Source: Flavobacteriales bacterium UBA5871 (GTDB lineage: Bacteria; Bacteroidota; Bacteroidia; Flavobacteriales_D; Crocinitomicaceae). From it: a stretch of DNA of 20,934 bases. The notes beneath the pieces are model-generated. The model made no database searches, was not told where the DNA came from, and was given only the letters and a program-made list of their open reading frames with translations. Positions 1-7,693 of this stretch are shown in pieces. Position 1 is the stretch's first letter. Every line of letters begins with the position of its first letter. Position numbers and translations under genes: made by a program. The stretch lies in assembly GCA_002432085.1 (NCBI GenBank), contig DJFN01000180.1, forward strand, positions 12,965-33,898, read 5' to 3'.

Positions 1-118
1 GAATGTGGCGGTAAACGTCGCCGAAATCGAAAGCTGTCAAAGCGCCTGTCTGCGGGTCGTTCACCATGCCGATGGTACCACCGGTGTAGATAACCAATAC
101 TTCGGGTTGTGTCTTCAT
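1..118 (-). CDS. ansA: Type I L-asparaginase, N-terminal fragment (cut by window edge)
   Basis: The minus strand from the ATG at 118-116 encodes 39 codons before the window ends. The translation starts MKTQPEVLVIYTGGTIGMVN and continues with a DPQTGAL segment. TGGTIGM is the N-terminal nucleophile loop of bacterial asparaginases, with the first Thr as the expected catalytic residue. The absence of a signal peptide fits the cytoplasmic type I (AnsA) form, which hydrolyses L-asparagine to aspartate and ammonia. It lies 125 bp downstream of tatD on the same strand. A candidate promoter just before the start (123-153) suggests it can be transcribed on its own. The rest of the protein, including the second catalytic Thr-Lys-Asp set, is outside the window, so activity cannot be judged. 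Confidence 0.85.
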   Translation of the reverse strand, partial: MKTQPEVLVIYTGGTIGMVNDPQTGALTAFDFGDVYRHI

Positions 119-122
119 ATCG

Positions 123-153
123 CAAAGTTGCAGGAATTTATGGAACAGGCAAA
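123..153 (-). promoter_or_regulatory. Candidate Bacteroidota promoter of ansA
   Basis: On the minus strand, TTTG (153-150) is followed after 19 bases by CAACTTTG (130-123). This is one base off the Bacteroidota -7 consensus TAnnTTTG with a normal -33 spacing. The box ends only 4 bases before the ATG, so the transcript would be leaderless or nearly so. This is inferred from consensus match only. Confidence 0.4.
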
Positions 154-243
154 TTCCGTTTCAGAAGCAGCTGGAAATTCCGCCGCCGTGGCGACCGAAC
201 GGAAATTCGGGATATTGCGTAGAGCTTACGCTATTAAAGCGAT

Positions 244-1017
244 TCAGATTCCGAACAGCTGCCTTGCGTTCTTCGTCGTCGCGTCGCGGACCTCACTCAC
301 CGGAACACCATAGATTTCCGCTACTTTTTCAGCGGTATGGAGCAAATACGCACTCTCATTGCGTTTCCCGCGATGTGGAACAGGTGGCAGATAAGGCGCA
401 TCGGTCTCCAGCACGATCTTGTCCATCGGAACGGCGCTCAGCACTTCCGGCAGCTCAGATTTTTTATAGGTCACCACGCCGCCGATTCCCAGCAGGAAAC
501 CGCCGTAGCTTTCGATCTTTGCCACATCTTCGGCCGTACCGGTAAAGCAGTGGAAAATTCCGCGAAGACGGTCGTCGTTTTCTTCATCGACCACCGAAAA
601 GATCTCCGGAAAGGATTCCCGCGCGTGGATCACGATCGGCCAGCCTTTTTCCTTCGCCCAGCGGATCTGCGTTCGGAAAGCATCCAGTTGTTCCTGGCGA
701 AAGGTTTTATCCCAGTACAAATCCACACCGATCTCACCGATGGCAATGTAATCGCGCTGATCGATGTATGTGCGCATATTTGCCAGCACCGCTTCCCAAT
801 CGACACCAACCGAGCATGGATGAAGCCCCATCATGGCGTAGCAATGACCCGGAAATTCGGTTTCAAGCGCGTGCATGCCGGCTATGCTGTCAAGATCGAT
901 GTTGGGCAGGCAGATCTTATCAACGCCTGCGGAAATAGCCCGCTGGATCATGTCTGTCCGGTCGTCGTTGAATTGCTCGGAATAGAGATGGGAATGTGTA
1001 TCGATGAAATAAGACAT
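244..1017 (-). CDS. tatD: TatD family metal-dependent deoxyribonuclease
   Basis: A 257-residue protein of the usual TatD length. It is expected to be a cytoplasmic TIM-barrel metallo-hydrolase with 3'-5' exonuclease or deoxyribonuclease activity on DNA. The metal-site residues are all visible: DTHSHL (His8 and His10), GEIGVDLYW (Glu95), IHARES (His131), FHCFTG (His156) and ETDAPYL (Asp206). The C-terminal PxPHRGKRN segment is also typical. The start at 1017 places the first His pair at residues 8-10, as in the family. The gene precedes ansA on the same strand. A terminator-like hairpin (1121-1155) separates it from the upstream bacilliredoxin gene, so it is probably transcribed separately. 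No clear TAnnTTTG box was found upstream. The family is certain; the cellular substrate is not. Confidence 0.95.
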   Translation of the reverse strand: MSYFIDTHSHLYSEQFNDDRTDMIQRAISAGVDKICLPNIDLDSIAGMHALETEFPGHCYAMMGLHPCSVGVDWEAVLANMRTYIDQRDYIAIGEIGVDLYWDKTFRQEQLDAFRTQIRWAKEKGWPIVIHARESFPEIFSVVDEENDDRLRGIFHCFTGTAEDVAKIESYGGFLLGIGGVVTYKKSELPEVLSAVPMDKIVLETDAPYLPPVPHRGKRNESAYLLHTAEKVAEIYGVPVSEVRDATTKNARQLFGI

Positions 1018-1040
1018 CAGGATTTCAGGATATTAAGAGC

Positions 1041-1100
1041 GTCCGCAAGGCGGACTTAAAGACTTTAGGATCTGCCTGTCGGCAGACAGGTGTCATGACA
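1041..1100. repeat. Cluster of short inverted repeats upstream of tatD
   Basis: Four self-complementary pieces are packed into 60 bases: GTCCGC-aag-GCGGAC (1041-1055), TCTGCC-tgtc-GGCAGA (1071-1086), the overlapping and mutually exclusive CCTGTC-ggca-GACAGG (1075-1090), and the perfect palindrome TGTCATGACA (1091-1100). None has a T-tract that would make it a convincing terminator. The 13 bases GTCGGCAGACAGG (1078-1090) recur in another gap at 3014-3026. Confidence 0.6.
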
Positions 1101-1120
1101 TCAAGACCGAACTGGATCAA

Positions 1121-1155
1121 ATAAAAAACATCCGGATCAGGCTGCGTCCGGATGT
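1121..1155 (-). terminator. Rho-independent terminator after the bacilliredoxin gene
   Basis: Perfect 9-bp stem: ACATCCGGA (1128-1136) pairs with TCCGGATGT (1147-1155) across a 10-base loop. Read on the minus strand, the stem is followed by a T-rich run (complement of 1121-1127). It lies 29 bases past the stop codon of the gene at 1184-1597 and faces the right way to end that transcript before tatD. Confidence 0.8.
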
Positions 1156-1183
1156 CTTGAAATCTTAATGTCCTGACGTCTGT

Positions 1184-1597
1184 TTAGCAGAATTCGTCGT
1201 AAGCGGCTGCCAGGTTCTCGGCGATCAACGCAGCGCTAACGCCTTCGATGTTGTGTCGCTCAAGAAAATGGACCAGCTTACCATCTTTGAACAGCGCCAC
1301 GGATGGCGAAGATGGCGGGAATGGCAGGAAGTAATTACGCGCCTGTTGTGTCGCTTCGAGGTCGACTCCGGCAAATACGGTATACAGGTTGTTCGGAAGC
1401 TTTTCGTTGTTGAGCGATTGCTTCACGCCCGGACGAAGATTACCGGCAGCACATCCGCAAACGGAATTCACTACCACAAGCGTTACTCCTTCGCTGTTCG
1501 GAATGGCCTGATCAACGGCGTCGGCTGTTTCCAGTTGCTGAAAGCCCACACGCGTAAGGTCTTCCTTCATCGGTTGTACAAGTTCTGGTGGGTACAT
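1184..1597 (-). CDS. BrxA/BrxB (YphP/YqiW) family bacilliredoxin
   Basis: A 137-residue thioredoxin-fold protein matching the usual length of the BrxA/BrxB family. The active site is the CGC motif in SVCGCAAGN (residues 47-49), where family members carry the resolving and attacking cysteines. The downstream FAGVDLEAT and PPSSPSVALFKDGK segments are typical family signatures. In Firmicutes these proteins remove bacillithiol from oxidised protein thiols. In Bacteroidota they are usually assigned the same de-bacillithiolation or thiol-disulfide role; that this organism makes bacillithiol is inferred. The protein ends with a further Cys (residue 137). It has its own candidate promoter (1619-1626) and a strong terminator (1121-1155), so it looks monocistronic, although dctA lies 109 bp upstream on the same strand. 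Confidence 0.93.
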   Translation of the reverse strand: MYPPELVQPMKEDLTRVGFQQLETADAVDQAIPNSEGVTLVVVNSVCGCAAGNLRPGVKQSLNNEKLPNNLYTVFAGVDLEATQQARNYFLPFPPSSPSVALFKDGKLVHFLERHNIEGVSAALIAENLAAAYDEFC

Positions 1598-1618
1598 ATC
1601 TGTTTAAATTTTGTGGTG

Positions 1619-1626
1619 CAAAGATA
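1619..1626 (-). promoter_or_regulatory. Candidate -7 box of the bacilliredoxin gene
   Basis: TATCTTTG on the minus strand is an exact match to the Bacteroidota -7 consensus TAnnTTTG. It lies 21 bases before the ATG, implying a leader of about 15 bases. No matching -33 TTTG was seen at the usual spacing, which lowers confidence. Confidence 0.45.
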
Positions 1627-1706
1627 CGGAAAAGGATGGAAAGTAGTCACCATGGTAGCAGTTACGATTGAAATAAAATCGCTTCGACTGAAAAATGGCT
1701 TCCAGG

Positions 1707-2954
1707 CTATTTAATGAGATTCGGCTCGGTGAATTCGTTCTCGCTTTTGGAGATGACGATCGTTGCCACCGTATTGCCGATGATGTTCGTGATCGCGCGG
1801 GCTTCGCTCATGAATTTATCCACACCGAATAGGAAAACGAGTCCTTCGACGGGAATTTTATGCATCATCGTAAGCGTGGAGGCCAGCACAGCAAATCCAC
1901 TTCCCGAAACGCCCGCAGCTCCTTTCGAAGTGATCATCAGAATGCCAATAATTGACGCCAGCTCGCCAAAGCTCAGATCGACACCGTAAAGCTGCGAAAC
2001 GAAGATCACGGCCATGGAAAGGTAAATCGACGTTCCGTCGAGGTTGAAGGAATAACCCGTTGGAATGACCAGCCCGACAACCGATTTGCTGCAGCCCATG
2101 CGTTCCAGTTTTTGCATGATCGACGGCAGCGCCGATTCTGAAGAAGACGTTCCGAGCACAAGCAACAGTTCTTCTTTGATGTATTTGAGCAGGCTCCAGA
2201 TGCCCATGCGATAGTACCAGAGAATACCGCCGAGGACCACGAACACGAAGAGGATCATCGTGAGGTAAACCGTCCCCATGAGCTTGCCGAGCGGAATCAG
2301 TGTTTCCAGACCGTATTTTCCTACAACGGCTGCCATACCGCCAAATGCGGCCAGCGGCGCGAGGTACATAACGTATTTCAAACCGAGAAACACGTATTTG
2401 GAACCGATGCCGAGTACGTGAACAGCTTTCTCCCGATGACGTGAAAAATTAAGTGCAATCCCTACGATGATTGCCAGCAGCAACACCTGCAGCGTGACAT
2501 TATCCAGGAAGAATTGCAGCCAGCTGAATGTTTTTCCCGAAGCTTTCGCGATGGATTCGTTGGCGCCTTCGGCAATTTCGAGACTTCCACGATCGATGCT
2601 TCCCGGTTCCACAAGGTAAGCCATGGCCACGCCGATCACCAATGCGAAAGTCGTCACGATCTCAAAATAAACAAGTGCTTTGATACCGATACGACCGACT
2701 TTCTTCAGATCACCCATGCCGCTTATTCCCAAAACAATGGTCAGGAAAATAATAGGCGGAATAAACACCTTGATGACCTCGATGAACACTTTCCCGATGA
2801 TTTCCAGCTCCATGGCAAAACTGCGCGCATAAACACCCGTCAGAACGCCGGCGATGATCGCAATCAGCACCCAGAATGTGAGGTTCGTAAGGATACGGTA
2901 ACCGAGGCTACGTTTGGCTTTTGGTTCAGAAGAAGGGAAATCGTGCAGTGCCAT
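1707..2954 (-). CDS. dctA: Dicarboxylate/cation symporter (DAACS family, DctA-like)
   Basis: A 415-residue inner-membrane transporter of the DAACS fold (GltPh/DctA). Visible landmarks are the serine-rich hairpin 1 GTSSSESALP (268-277), the TM7 sodium/substrate motif NLDGTS (304-309), hairpin 2 GAAGVSGSGF (345-354), and the TM8 segment DKFMSEARAITN (379-390), whose Arg386 and Asn390 are in the substrate and cation-site positions. SKGAAGVSGSGF and FMSEARAITN closely resemble C4-dicarboxylate DctA proteins rather than glutamate GltP, so uptake of succinate, fumarate or malate is the likely role. The exact substrate is inferred. The N-terminal 20 residues are hydrophilic and cytosolic, followed by the first membrane helix. 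A candidate promoter lies at 2972-3006. Divergent fbp, a gluconeogenic enzyme, is a functionally sensible neighbour, but co-regulation is not shown. Confidence 0.9.
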   Translation of the reverse strand: MALHDFPSSEPKAKRSLGYRILTNLTFWVLIAIIAGVLTGVYARSFAMELEIIGKVFIEVIKVFIPPIIFLTIVLGISGMGDLKKVGRIGIKALVYFEIVTTFALVIGVAMAYLVEPGSIDRGSLEIAEGANESIAKASGKTFSWLQFFLDNVTLQVLLLAIIVGIALNFSRHREKAVHVLGIGSKYVFLGLKYVMYLAPLAAFGGMAAVVGKYGLETLIPLGKLMGTVYLTMILFVFVVLGGILWYYRMGIWSLLKYIKEELLLVLGTSSSESALPSIMQKLERMGCSKSVVGLVIPTGYSFNLDGTSIYLSMAVIFVSQLYGVDLSFGELASIIGILMITSKGAAGVSGSGFAVLASTLTMMHKIPVEGLVFLFGVDKFMSEARAITNIIGNTVATIVISKSENEFTEPNLIK

Positions 2955-2971
2955 ACGGTTCTATAGTGGCG

Positions 2972-3006
2972 GAAAGGTAGCAAAATTCAGAAGCATTCAC
3001 CACAAA
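2972..3006 (-). promoter_or_regulatory. Candidate dctA promoter
   Basis: On the minus strand, TTTG (3006-3003) is followed after 23 bases by TACCTTTC (2979-2972), seven of eight positions matching TAnnTTTG. The box ends 17 bases before the dctA ATG. A dispersed inverted repeat (3007-3026) abuts the -33 element directly. Confidence 0.4.
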
Positions 3007-3026
3007 CCTGTCCGTCGGCAGACAGG
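3007..3026. repeat. Dispersed inverted repeat, copy 2
   Basis: CCTGTC (3007-3012) and GACAGG (3021-3026) form a 6-bp stem around an 8-base loop. The 13 bases at 3014-3026 are identical to 1078-1090. Both copies lie in intergenic gaps. It has no T-tract and sits between the dctA promoter and fbp. Confidence 0.6.
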
Positions 3027-3168
3027 GGAGCAAAGGAACAATCCGCACTGTGTTTGTTCAGAAAGCAAAGGACAACAGGAGTGTTTCCGATAATTGATCA
3101 TTCATAAATTTCAGATTCTGCGGCCCCATTGTGCTTTCTGAATTATGCATTATAAATTCCGAAAGTCG

Positions 3169-3176
3169 TACCTTTG
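3169..3176 (+). promoter_or_regulatory. Candidate -7 box of fbp; decides the fbp start
   Basis: TACCTTTG matches the Bacteroidota -7 consensus TAnnTTTG exactly. It lies 16 bases before the ATG at 3193, giving a leader of roughly 10 bases. Because the box lies inside the longer reading frame that begins at 3145, that upstream ATG is unlikely to be the true start. Confidence 0.55.
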
Positions 3177-3192
3177 CACAAATTTCTTCCGT

Positions 3193-4212
3193 ATGTCGAA
3201 AGTTACTACCCTGAATGAATTTATCATGGCACGTCAAGCTGATTTCCCGGGCGCTTCGGGCGAGCTGTCACGCATCCTGAACGACATTGCCGTTGCGTCT
3301 AAAATCGTGAGCCGCGATGTGCGTCGCGCCGGACTGGTAGACCACATTCTCGGTGCGCAGGGCGAAACGAACATCCAGGGAGAAGAGCAGCAAAAGCTCG
3401 ACGTAGTAGCCGATCAGCAATTCATCCGCGTGTTTGAATCAGGCGGCGAAGTCTGCGGCATCGCTTCGGAAGAAAACGACGATTTCGTGGCATTTACCGA
3501 CGAACATGCAAAACAAGGCAAGTACGTAGTGCTGTTCGATCCGCTCGACGGCTCTTCCAATATCGACGTGAACGTTTCCATCGGAACGATCTTTTCCATT
3601 TACAAGCGTAAATCGACCCGCGGATCGCTGGCGACACTCGAAGATATGTTGCAGCCGGGAACCGAGCAGATTGCTGCAGGTTACGTGCTTTACGGCTCTT
3701 CGACGATGCTCGTTTACACGACTGGAAAAGGCGTGAACGGCTTTACACTCGATCCTTCGATCGGTGAATTCTGCCTCTCGCATCCGAACATGCGTACGCC
3801 GGAAACCGGTCGCTTGTATGCGATGAACGAAGGCAATATCGACGAGTGCGACCAGGGCGTGAAGGATTACATCCGTTTCTGTCAGCAGGTTCATCCGGAT
3901 ACAAACAAGCCGTATTCAGGACGTTACATCGGTTCACTGGTAGCGGATTTCCACCGCAACCTCATCAAAGGCGGCATTTACATCTATCCGGCTACGAATC
4001 AGTCTCCGGAAGGAAAGCTGCGTCTGCTTTACGAATGCAACCCGCTGGCGATGATCGCAGAACAGGCGGGCGGACTTGCAACCACAGGTGCCAACCGCAT
4101 TCTCGATATCCAACCCGAGCGTTTGCACCAGCGCGTGCCGTTCTTCGTAGGCTCCAAACAAATGGTCGAAAAAGCCATGGCTTGTGTGGAAGCAGCGAAA
4201 AGCGTTGTCTGA
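3193..4212 (+). CDS. fbp: Class I fructose-1,6-bisphosphatase
   Basis: A 339-residue enzyme, close to the family norm of about 330. It hydrolyses fructose 1,6-bisphosphate to fructose 6-phosphate and phosphate in gluconeogenesis, in the cytoplasm. The class I signature [10 protein letters not shown] (116-125) carries the metal-binding Asp residues. [15 protein letters not shown] (60-74) and the SEEND segment (92-96) give the other acidic ligands. Further on, [14 protein letters not shown] and [20 protein letters not shown] form the substrate-binding half. The frame is open back to an ATG at 3145. I chose 3193 ([10 protein letters not shown]) because a -7 box lies at 3169-3176 and the extra 16 residues are not a normal part of the family. 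The gene stands alone, divergent from dctA and convergent with the secreted protein gene, 24 bases from its stop. Confidence 0.96.
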   Translation: MSKVTTLNEFIMARQADFPGASGELSRILNDIAVASKIVSRDVRRAGLVDHILGAQGETNIQGEEQQKLDVVADQQFIRVFESGGEVCGIASEENDDFVAFTDEHAKQGKYVVLFDPLDGSSNIDVNVSIGTIFSIYKRKSTRGSLATLEDMLQPGTEQIAAGYVLYGSSTMLVYTTGKGVNGFTLDPSIGEFCLSHPNMRTPETGRLYAMNEGNIDECDQGVKDYIRFCQQVHPDTNKPYSGRYIGSLVADFHRNLIKGGIYIYPATNQSPEGKLRLLYECNPLAMIAEQAGGLATTGANRILDIQPERLHQRVPFFVGSKQMVEKAMACVEAAKSVV

Positions 4213-4236
4213 GTTCACTTCCCGCCATTCTCATAA

Positions 4237-7200
4237 CTAGCGTAACAGGCTGACGTGTCCGTTCAGCTCATGTTTCGTATCTGTCAGGTCCCGGAAGCGA
4301 ACGACCCACGTATACACACCATCTTGTGCGGGATGCGATTTATAAGTGCCATCCCAGCCGATTGAACGGTCGCTTGATTCAAAGATCACTTCGCCCCAGC
4401 GGTCGTAAATCACAAAGCTGAAATCCTTTTCCTGGATACCAAAACCTTCCACGAGAAAAACGCCGTTGTGATTGTCTCCATCCGGTGTGAACGCATTCGG
4501 AATGTAGACATTGAACGACGGCTTCACTTCGATAACAAGCTGTTCCTGATCCGGACAATTGTACTGGTTATTGGCGTTCAGCGTCACCGTAAACACGCCG
4601 TAGGTCTCGTAAGTATGCGTCGGGCTGAAGATCGCCGATCCGTTTCCGTCGCCGAAGGACCATTCGTAAGTAGTCGCATCGGTCGACAGGTTGGTAAACG
4701 TGAAGGTCGGATCGAGCGTGGTCTCTACCAATGAGCTGGAAATGAATTCGGCATTGGCCTGCGGGTGAACGGTCACATAACCCGCAGCGGCAGCGTCGCT
4801 CTCACAGCCGTATTCATTCACGATGGTAAGCGTAATCTCGTAATTGCCCGGCTCGGAGTAGGAATGAATCCCGTTCATATCGTGGGAAACGGTCCCGTCG
4901 CCAAAGTTCCAGGTGTAGAACCAGTCTTCGTTATTATCGCCGTTGTTGGAAACAGAGAAGTATTCATTCGGACAGTATTCACCCAGGTTTGGATCCAATT
5001 GAACAAGCGGCGGAAGCACGACCTGAACGGTCACACTGGCCATGATCTGCTGGTTGCACTGATTGGTCGCCACGAGGGTGAATGTGCTGTCTGAAAGTGG
5101 TGTTGCATCGGTAATTACCGGACAGGAAGCGCAGTGGTTCCACGCTAACGTAACGGTTGTATCCGGGCCGGTATAAGCTCCGCCCAGCTGAACGGTTTCT
5201 CCATAGCAAATGATAGAATCGGAAACAGTCGCGGTAATATCATCCGGATCCAGCGAGATCGTTGTGAGCGTAACCGAAGATTGCGACGTACAGCCGTTGT
5301 TGTCACTCACCGTACAGGTATAAAGCTGCGTTGATAATGGATTTACGTTCTGCTGTGCTGCATTCGGCCCTGCCGGTGACCAGTTATAGGTGTAATTTCC
5401 CGTACCACCCGTAGCATTTACGGTAAGTGTTACCGGACTTCCCGGACAAATGGTCGTGTCGTTAGTCATAGTCGATTCCAGCAATGGCGGCTGCGTTACC
5501 AATTCCTGTACGACCAGCACGCAGCCGTTATCGTCGGTGATCTGCAGCGTATAAGTTCCGGCCGCCACATCGTAAATATTGGTTGCGGAAGCACCCGTGC
5601 TCCAGCTCAGCAGATAAGGAGCCGTTCCGCCCGTTACATTGCTGGAAATAGCGCCATTTGACAAGCCGAAACAGCTCGGAGGAACGGTATTGAAGGTGTT
5701 GGCCAGCGGCGCCGGCTCGTTGATGTTTACATCGAGCGTGGCTGTACAGCCATTCGCATCCGTAACCGTAACCGTGTAAGTTCCGGTAGCGAGATTGCTC
5801 GCTGTTGGCTGTGTCTGAACGGGAGCTGTGTTCCACGAATAACTGTGCGTTCCGAAACCACCCGCTGAAGCAACGGTTGTAGATCCGGTCGATCCTCCGG
5901 CACATAATACGTCGGTATTGTTCACCTCTGCTACGGTCAAAAGAGGTGGCTCACCGATCGTAAAAGTGATCAGCGTATCGCAGCCCAAACCGCTCATTAC
6001 GCTCACCGTATGTGTGCCTGGCGCCAGGTTGTTCTGCGAAAAGGTCGAGTTGTAAGCACCTCCGTCGAAGGAAACCGTATACGGACCGTTCATACCGACC
6101 ACACCGACAAGTGCCGTTCCGTTCGTCATGCCGTTGCAGGAAACATCCTGTGTCTGTACAAAAACGGATTCGGCCACAGAGTTGTAATCGATCATGGCAT
6201 TATCTGTAGCTTCAGGACAGCCGTTATTGTTAACCGTTTCAACACCGATGTTGATGCTTCCGGTCAGAATTTCGAACAAGCTGGGAATATAGCCTACGAC
6301 CAGCGATGTATCATCGGGAAGGAAGATTCCTCCTCCACCTGTCCATTGGATGCCGGCCGTATTGGCAGCCGTAGCTGTAAGCGAAACAACGCCAATGTAA
6401 TCGGCGCAAAGGTCCTGATCGCCACCCGCACTAACACTGGGCGGCAGCAACTGTGTTACCGTTACCGTGGCTTGCCTGACCACGCACGCATTGGCATCCG
6501 TAACGCTCACCGTATGTGTCCCCGGGCCCAGGTTTGTCGAAGCAGTTGTCGCTCCGTTCGACCATGAAAACGTATACGGAACCGTTCCGCCCGTTACGAG
6601 CGCTTGTGCCGGAACCGTCGTTTCATTCGGACAAAGAACTGTGTCGGGAGCATTGATCGTAACATTCATTTCGGGAACAAACTGCACGCTCATCGTGTCG
6701 CAGATCGGATCGGTCGTACAGCCGTTCGAAGCCATTCCGCAAACGAGGTATTCCACGATCGGTGGTGCCAGCGGGTTGTTCGTCGCCGTCACTGTGTCGC
6801 AGGCAGTGACGCACGAAAGCAATCCGTTCTGAGAGCCCGGAGCTCCCGGTGAAATACTGTTCCAGGTAATGGTTGATTCATCGTAGAACTGCACCCATAA
6901 GTCATCTGAGCAGCCATCGCCCAGTACCAGGTTCGGACCGAAGATCGGATTCGGAATCGTCTCGATCGAAAAGGTGTTGGTGTTGTTCCCCGGCTTGCAG
7001 AACGTCAGGTGAAAAGGTCCTGTTCCGTTCAGGCAGATCGGTGAGCCAACCGCTACCGGAGGACCGCAATCGATCTGGTAAAACAAGGCGCCGGGCGGAA
7101 CAGCTCCTGAAGCGATATTGAACACAACAGCAGCGGAGTTAGGATGTAGCGTAATGATAAATTCCAGGCATTTATCGGGAGCCGTAGCTCCGCAGCAAAA

Positions 7201-7374
7201 GCCGTCACGGTCCGTGTCGGGGCTAACCCACGTCATGTAGGGTGCTGCCGACAGGTCAACAATAAAACTCGGTGTGATCGAGTCACAATATTGCGCAGAA
7301 ACGATAAAGGGGGCGGTGGTGAAAACTGCGAGGACTAGTGCGCGCAGCTTTCGTGTAAGAGTGACCGTTTTCAT
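4237..7374 (-). CDS. Secreted SprB/PKD-repeat protein with type B T9SS sorting domain
   Basis: A 1045-residue exported protein. Residues 1-27 are a Sec signal peptide (basic start, hydrophobic stretch, likely cleavage after VSA). Residues about 28-230 form a cysteine-rich N-terminal region with a DGFCCG motif (57-62). From about 245 to 706 there are tandem beta-sandwich repeats of about 65-80 residues, several SprB-like, with the recurring endings GTHTVSVTDANAC, GTYTVTVTDANGC and GTYTLQITDDNGC. Two PKD domains follow, at about 800-870 (WNFGDG) and 873-950 (WSFGDG). Residues 953-1045 match the gliding-motility-associated C-terminal domain: IPNAFTPDGD, then YDRWGEVIFES, then WDGTY and DGVYTW. 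That domain directs secretion by the type IX system and attachment to the cell surface. The likely role is a surface adhesin or matrix protein; the ligand is unknown. It is a lone gene, convergent with fbp and divergent from mfd. No clear TAnnTTTG box was found upstream. Confidence 0.93.
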   Translation of the reverse strand: MKTVTLTRKLRALVLAVFTTAPFIVSAQYCDSITPSFIVDLSAAPYMTWVSPDTDRDGFCCGATAPDKCLEFIITLHPNSAAVVFNIASGAVPPGALFYQIDCGPPVAVGSPICLNGTGPFHLTFCKPGNNTNTFSIETIPNPIFGPNLVLGDGCSDDLWVQFYDESTITWNSISPGAPGSQNGLLSCVTACDTVTATNNPLAPPIVEYLVCGMASNGCTTDPICDTMSVQFVPEMNVTINAPDTVLCPNETTVPAQALVTGGTVPYTFSWSNGATTASTNLGPGTHTVSVTDANACVVRQATVTVTQLLPPSVSAGGDQDLCADYIGVVSLTATAANTAGIQWTGGGGIFLPDDTSLVVGYIPSLFEILTGSINIGVETVNNNGCPEATDNAMIDYNSVAESVFVQTQDVSCNGMTNGTALVGVVGMNGPYTVSFDGGAYNSTFSQNNLAPGTHTVSVMSGLGCDTLITFTIGEPPLLTVAEVNNTDVLCAGGSTGSTTVASAGGFGTHSYSWNTAPVQTQPTASNLATGTYTVTVTDANGCTATLDVNINEPAPLANTFNTVPPSCFGLSNGAISSNVTGGTAPYLLSWSTGASATNIYDVAAGTYTLQITDDNGCVLVVQELVTQPPLLESTMTNDTTICPGSPVTLTVNATGGTGNYTYNWSPAGPNAAQQNVNPLSTQLYTCTVSDNNGCTSQSSVTLTTISLDPDDITATVSDSIICYGETVQLGGAYTGPDTTVTLAWNHCASCPVITDATPLSDSTFTLVATNQCNQQIMASVTVQVVLPPLVQLDPNLGEYCPNEYFSVSNNGDNNEDWFYTWNFGDGTVSHDMNGIHSYSEPGNYEITLTIVNEYGCESDAAAAGYVTVHPQANAEFISSSLVETTLDPTFTFTNLSTDATTYEWSFGDGNGSAIFSPTHTYETYGVFTVTLNANNQYNCPDQEQLVIEVKPSFNVYIPNAFTPDGDNHNGVFLVEGFGIQEKDFSFVIYDRWGEVIFESSDRSIGWDGTYKSHPAQDGVYTWVVRFRDLTDTKHELNGHVSLLR

Positions 7375-7693
7375 TTCGCGTAGTTTTAGAACTATTAATC
7401 TACGAGAGGATTACGGAAATTCCCAAAAACGGTTAAAATCGCCCGGAAAACCTAAATCGACGTTTTTGTCTTTTTAATCTTTATAACGCATTGATTGATC
7501 GATCATATCACCTGAAAAGGGTAGCTTTTCCAAAAAATGTTAAATGAATATTGCTGTTGAAATTATGAACATTGACCGGTGGAAAATGAACAAATAAATC
7601 GATTAAAAAACACAAACCGGTCCTCTTAAAGTGTTTCTCGTCATTACCGAAGCATAAGGATTTCATTGATTTAAGCGCTAACTTTGCAACCGC
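7375..7693. other. 319-bp divergent intergenic region
   Basis: AT-rich gap between the secreted-protein gene (leftward) and mfd (rightward). It holds the mfd -7 box (7679-7686), a 10-bp palindrome TGATCGATCA (7496-7505), and a separated inverted repeat GACCGGT (7574-7580) with ACCGGTC (7616-7622). No coding frame with a recognisable product and no RNA gene were seen. Confidence 0.6.
7679..7686 (+). promoter_or_regulatory. Candidate -7 box of mfd
   Basis: TAACTTTG is an exact TAnnTTTG match ending 7 bases before the mfd ATG at 7694, implying a transcript with almost no leader. No -33 TTTG was seen at 17-23 bases upstream, so the call rests on the -7 box and its position. Confidence 0.45.

Noticed and set aside
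3145..3192. Longer N-terminus for fbp starting at 3145
   Set aside because: The candidate -7 box at 3169-3176 lies within it, so transcription would start after this ATG, and the added residues do not look like the family.
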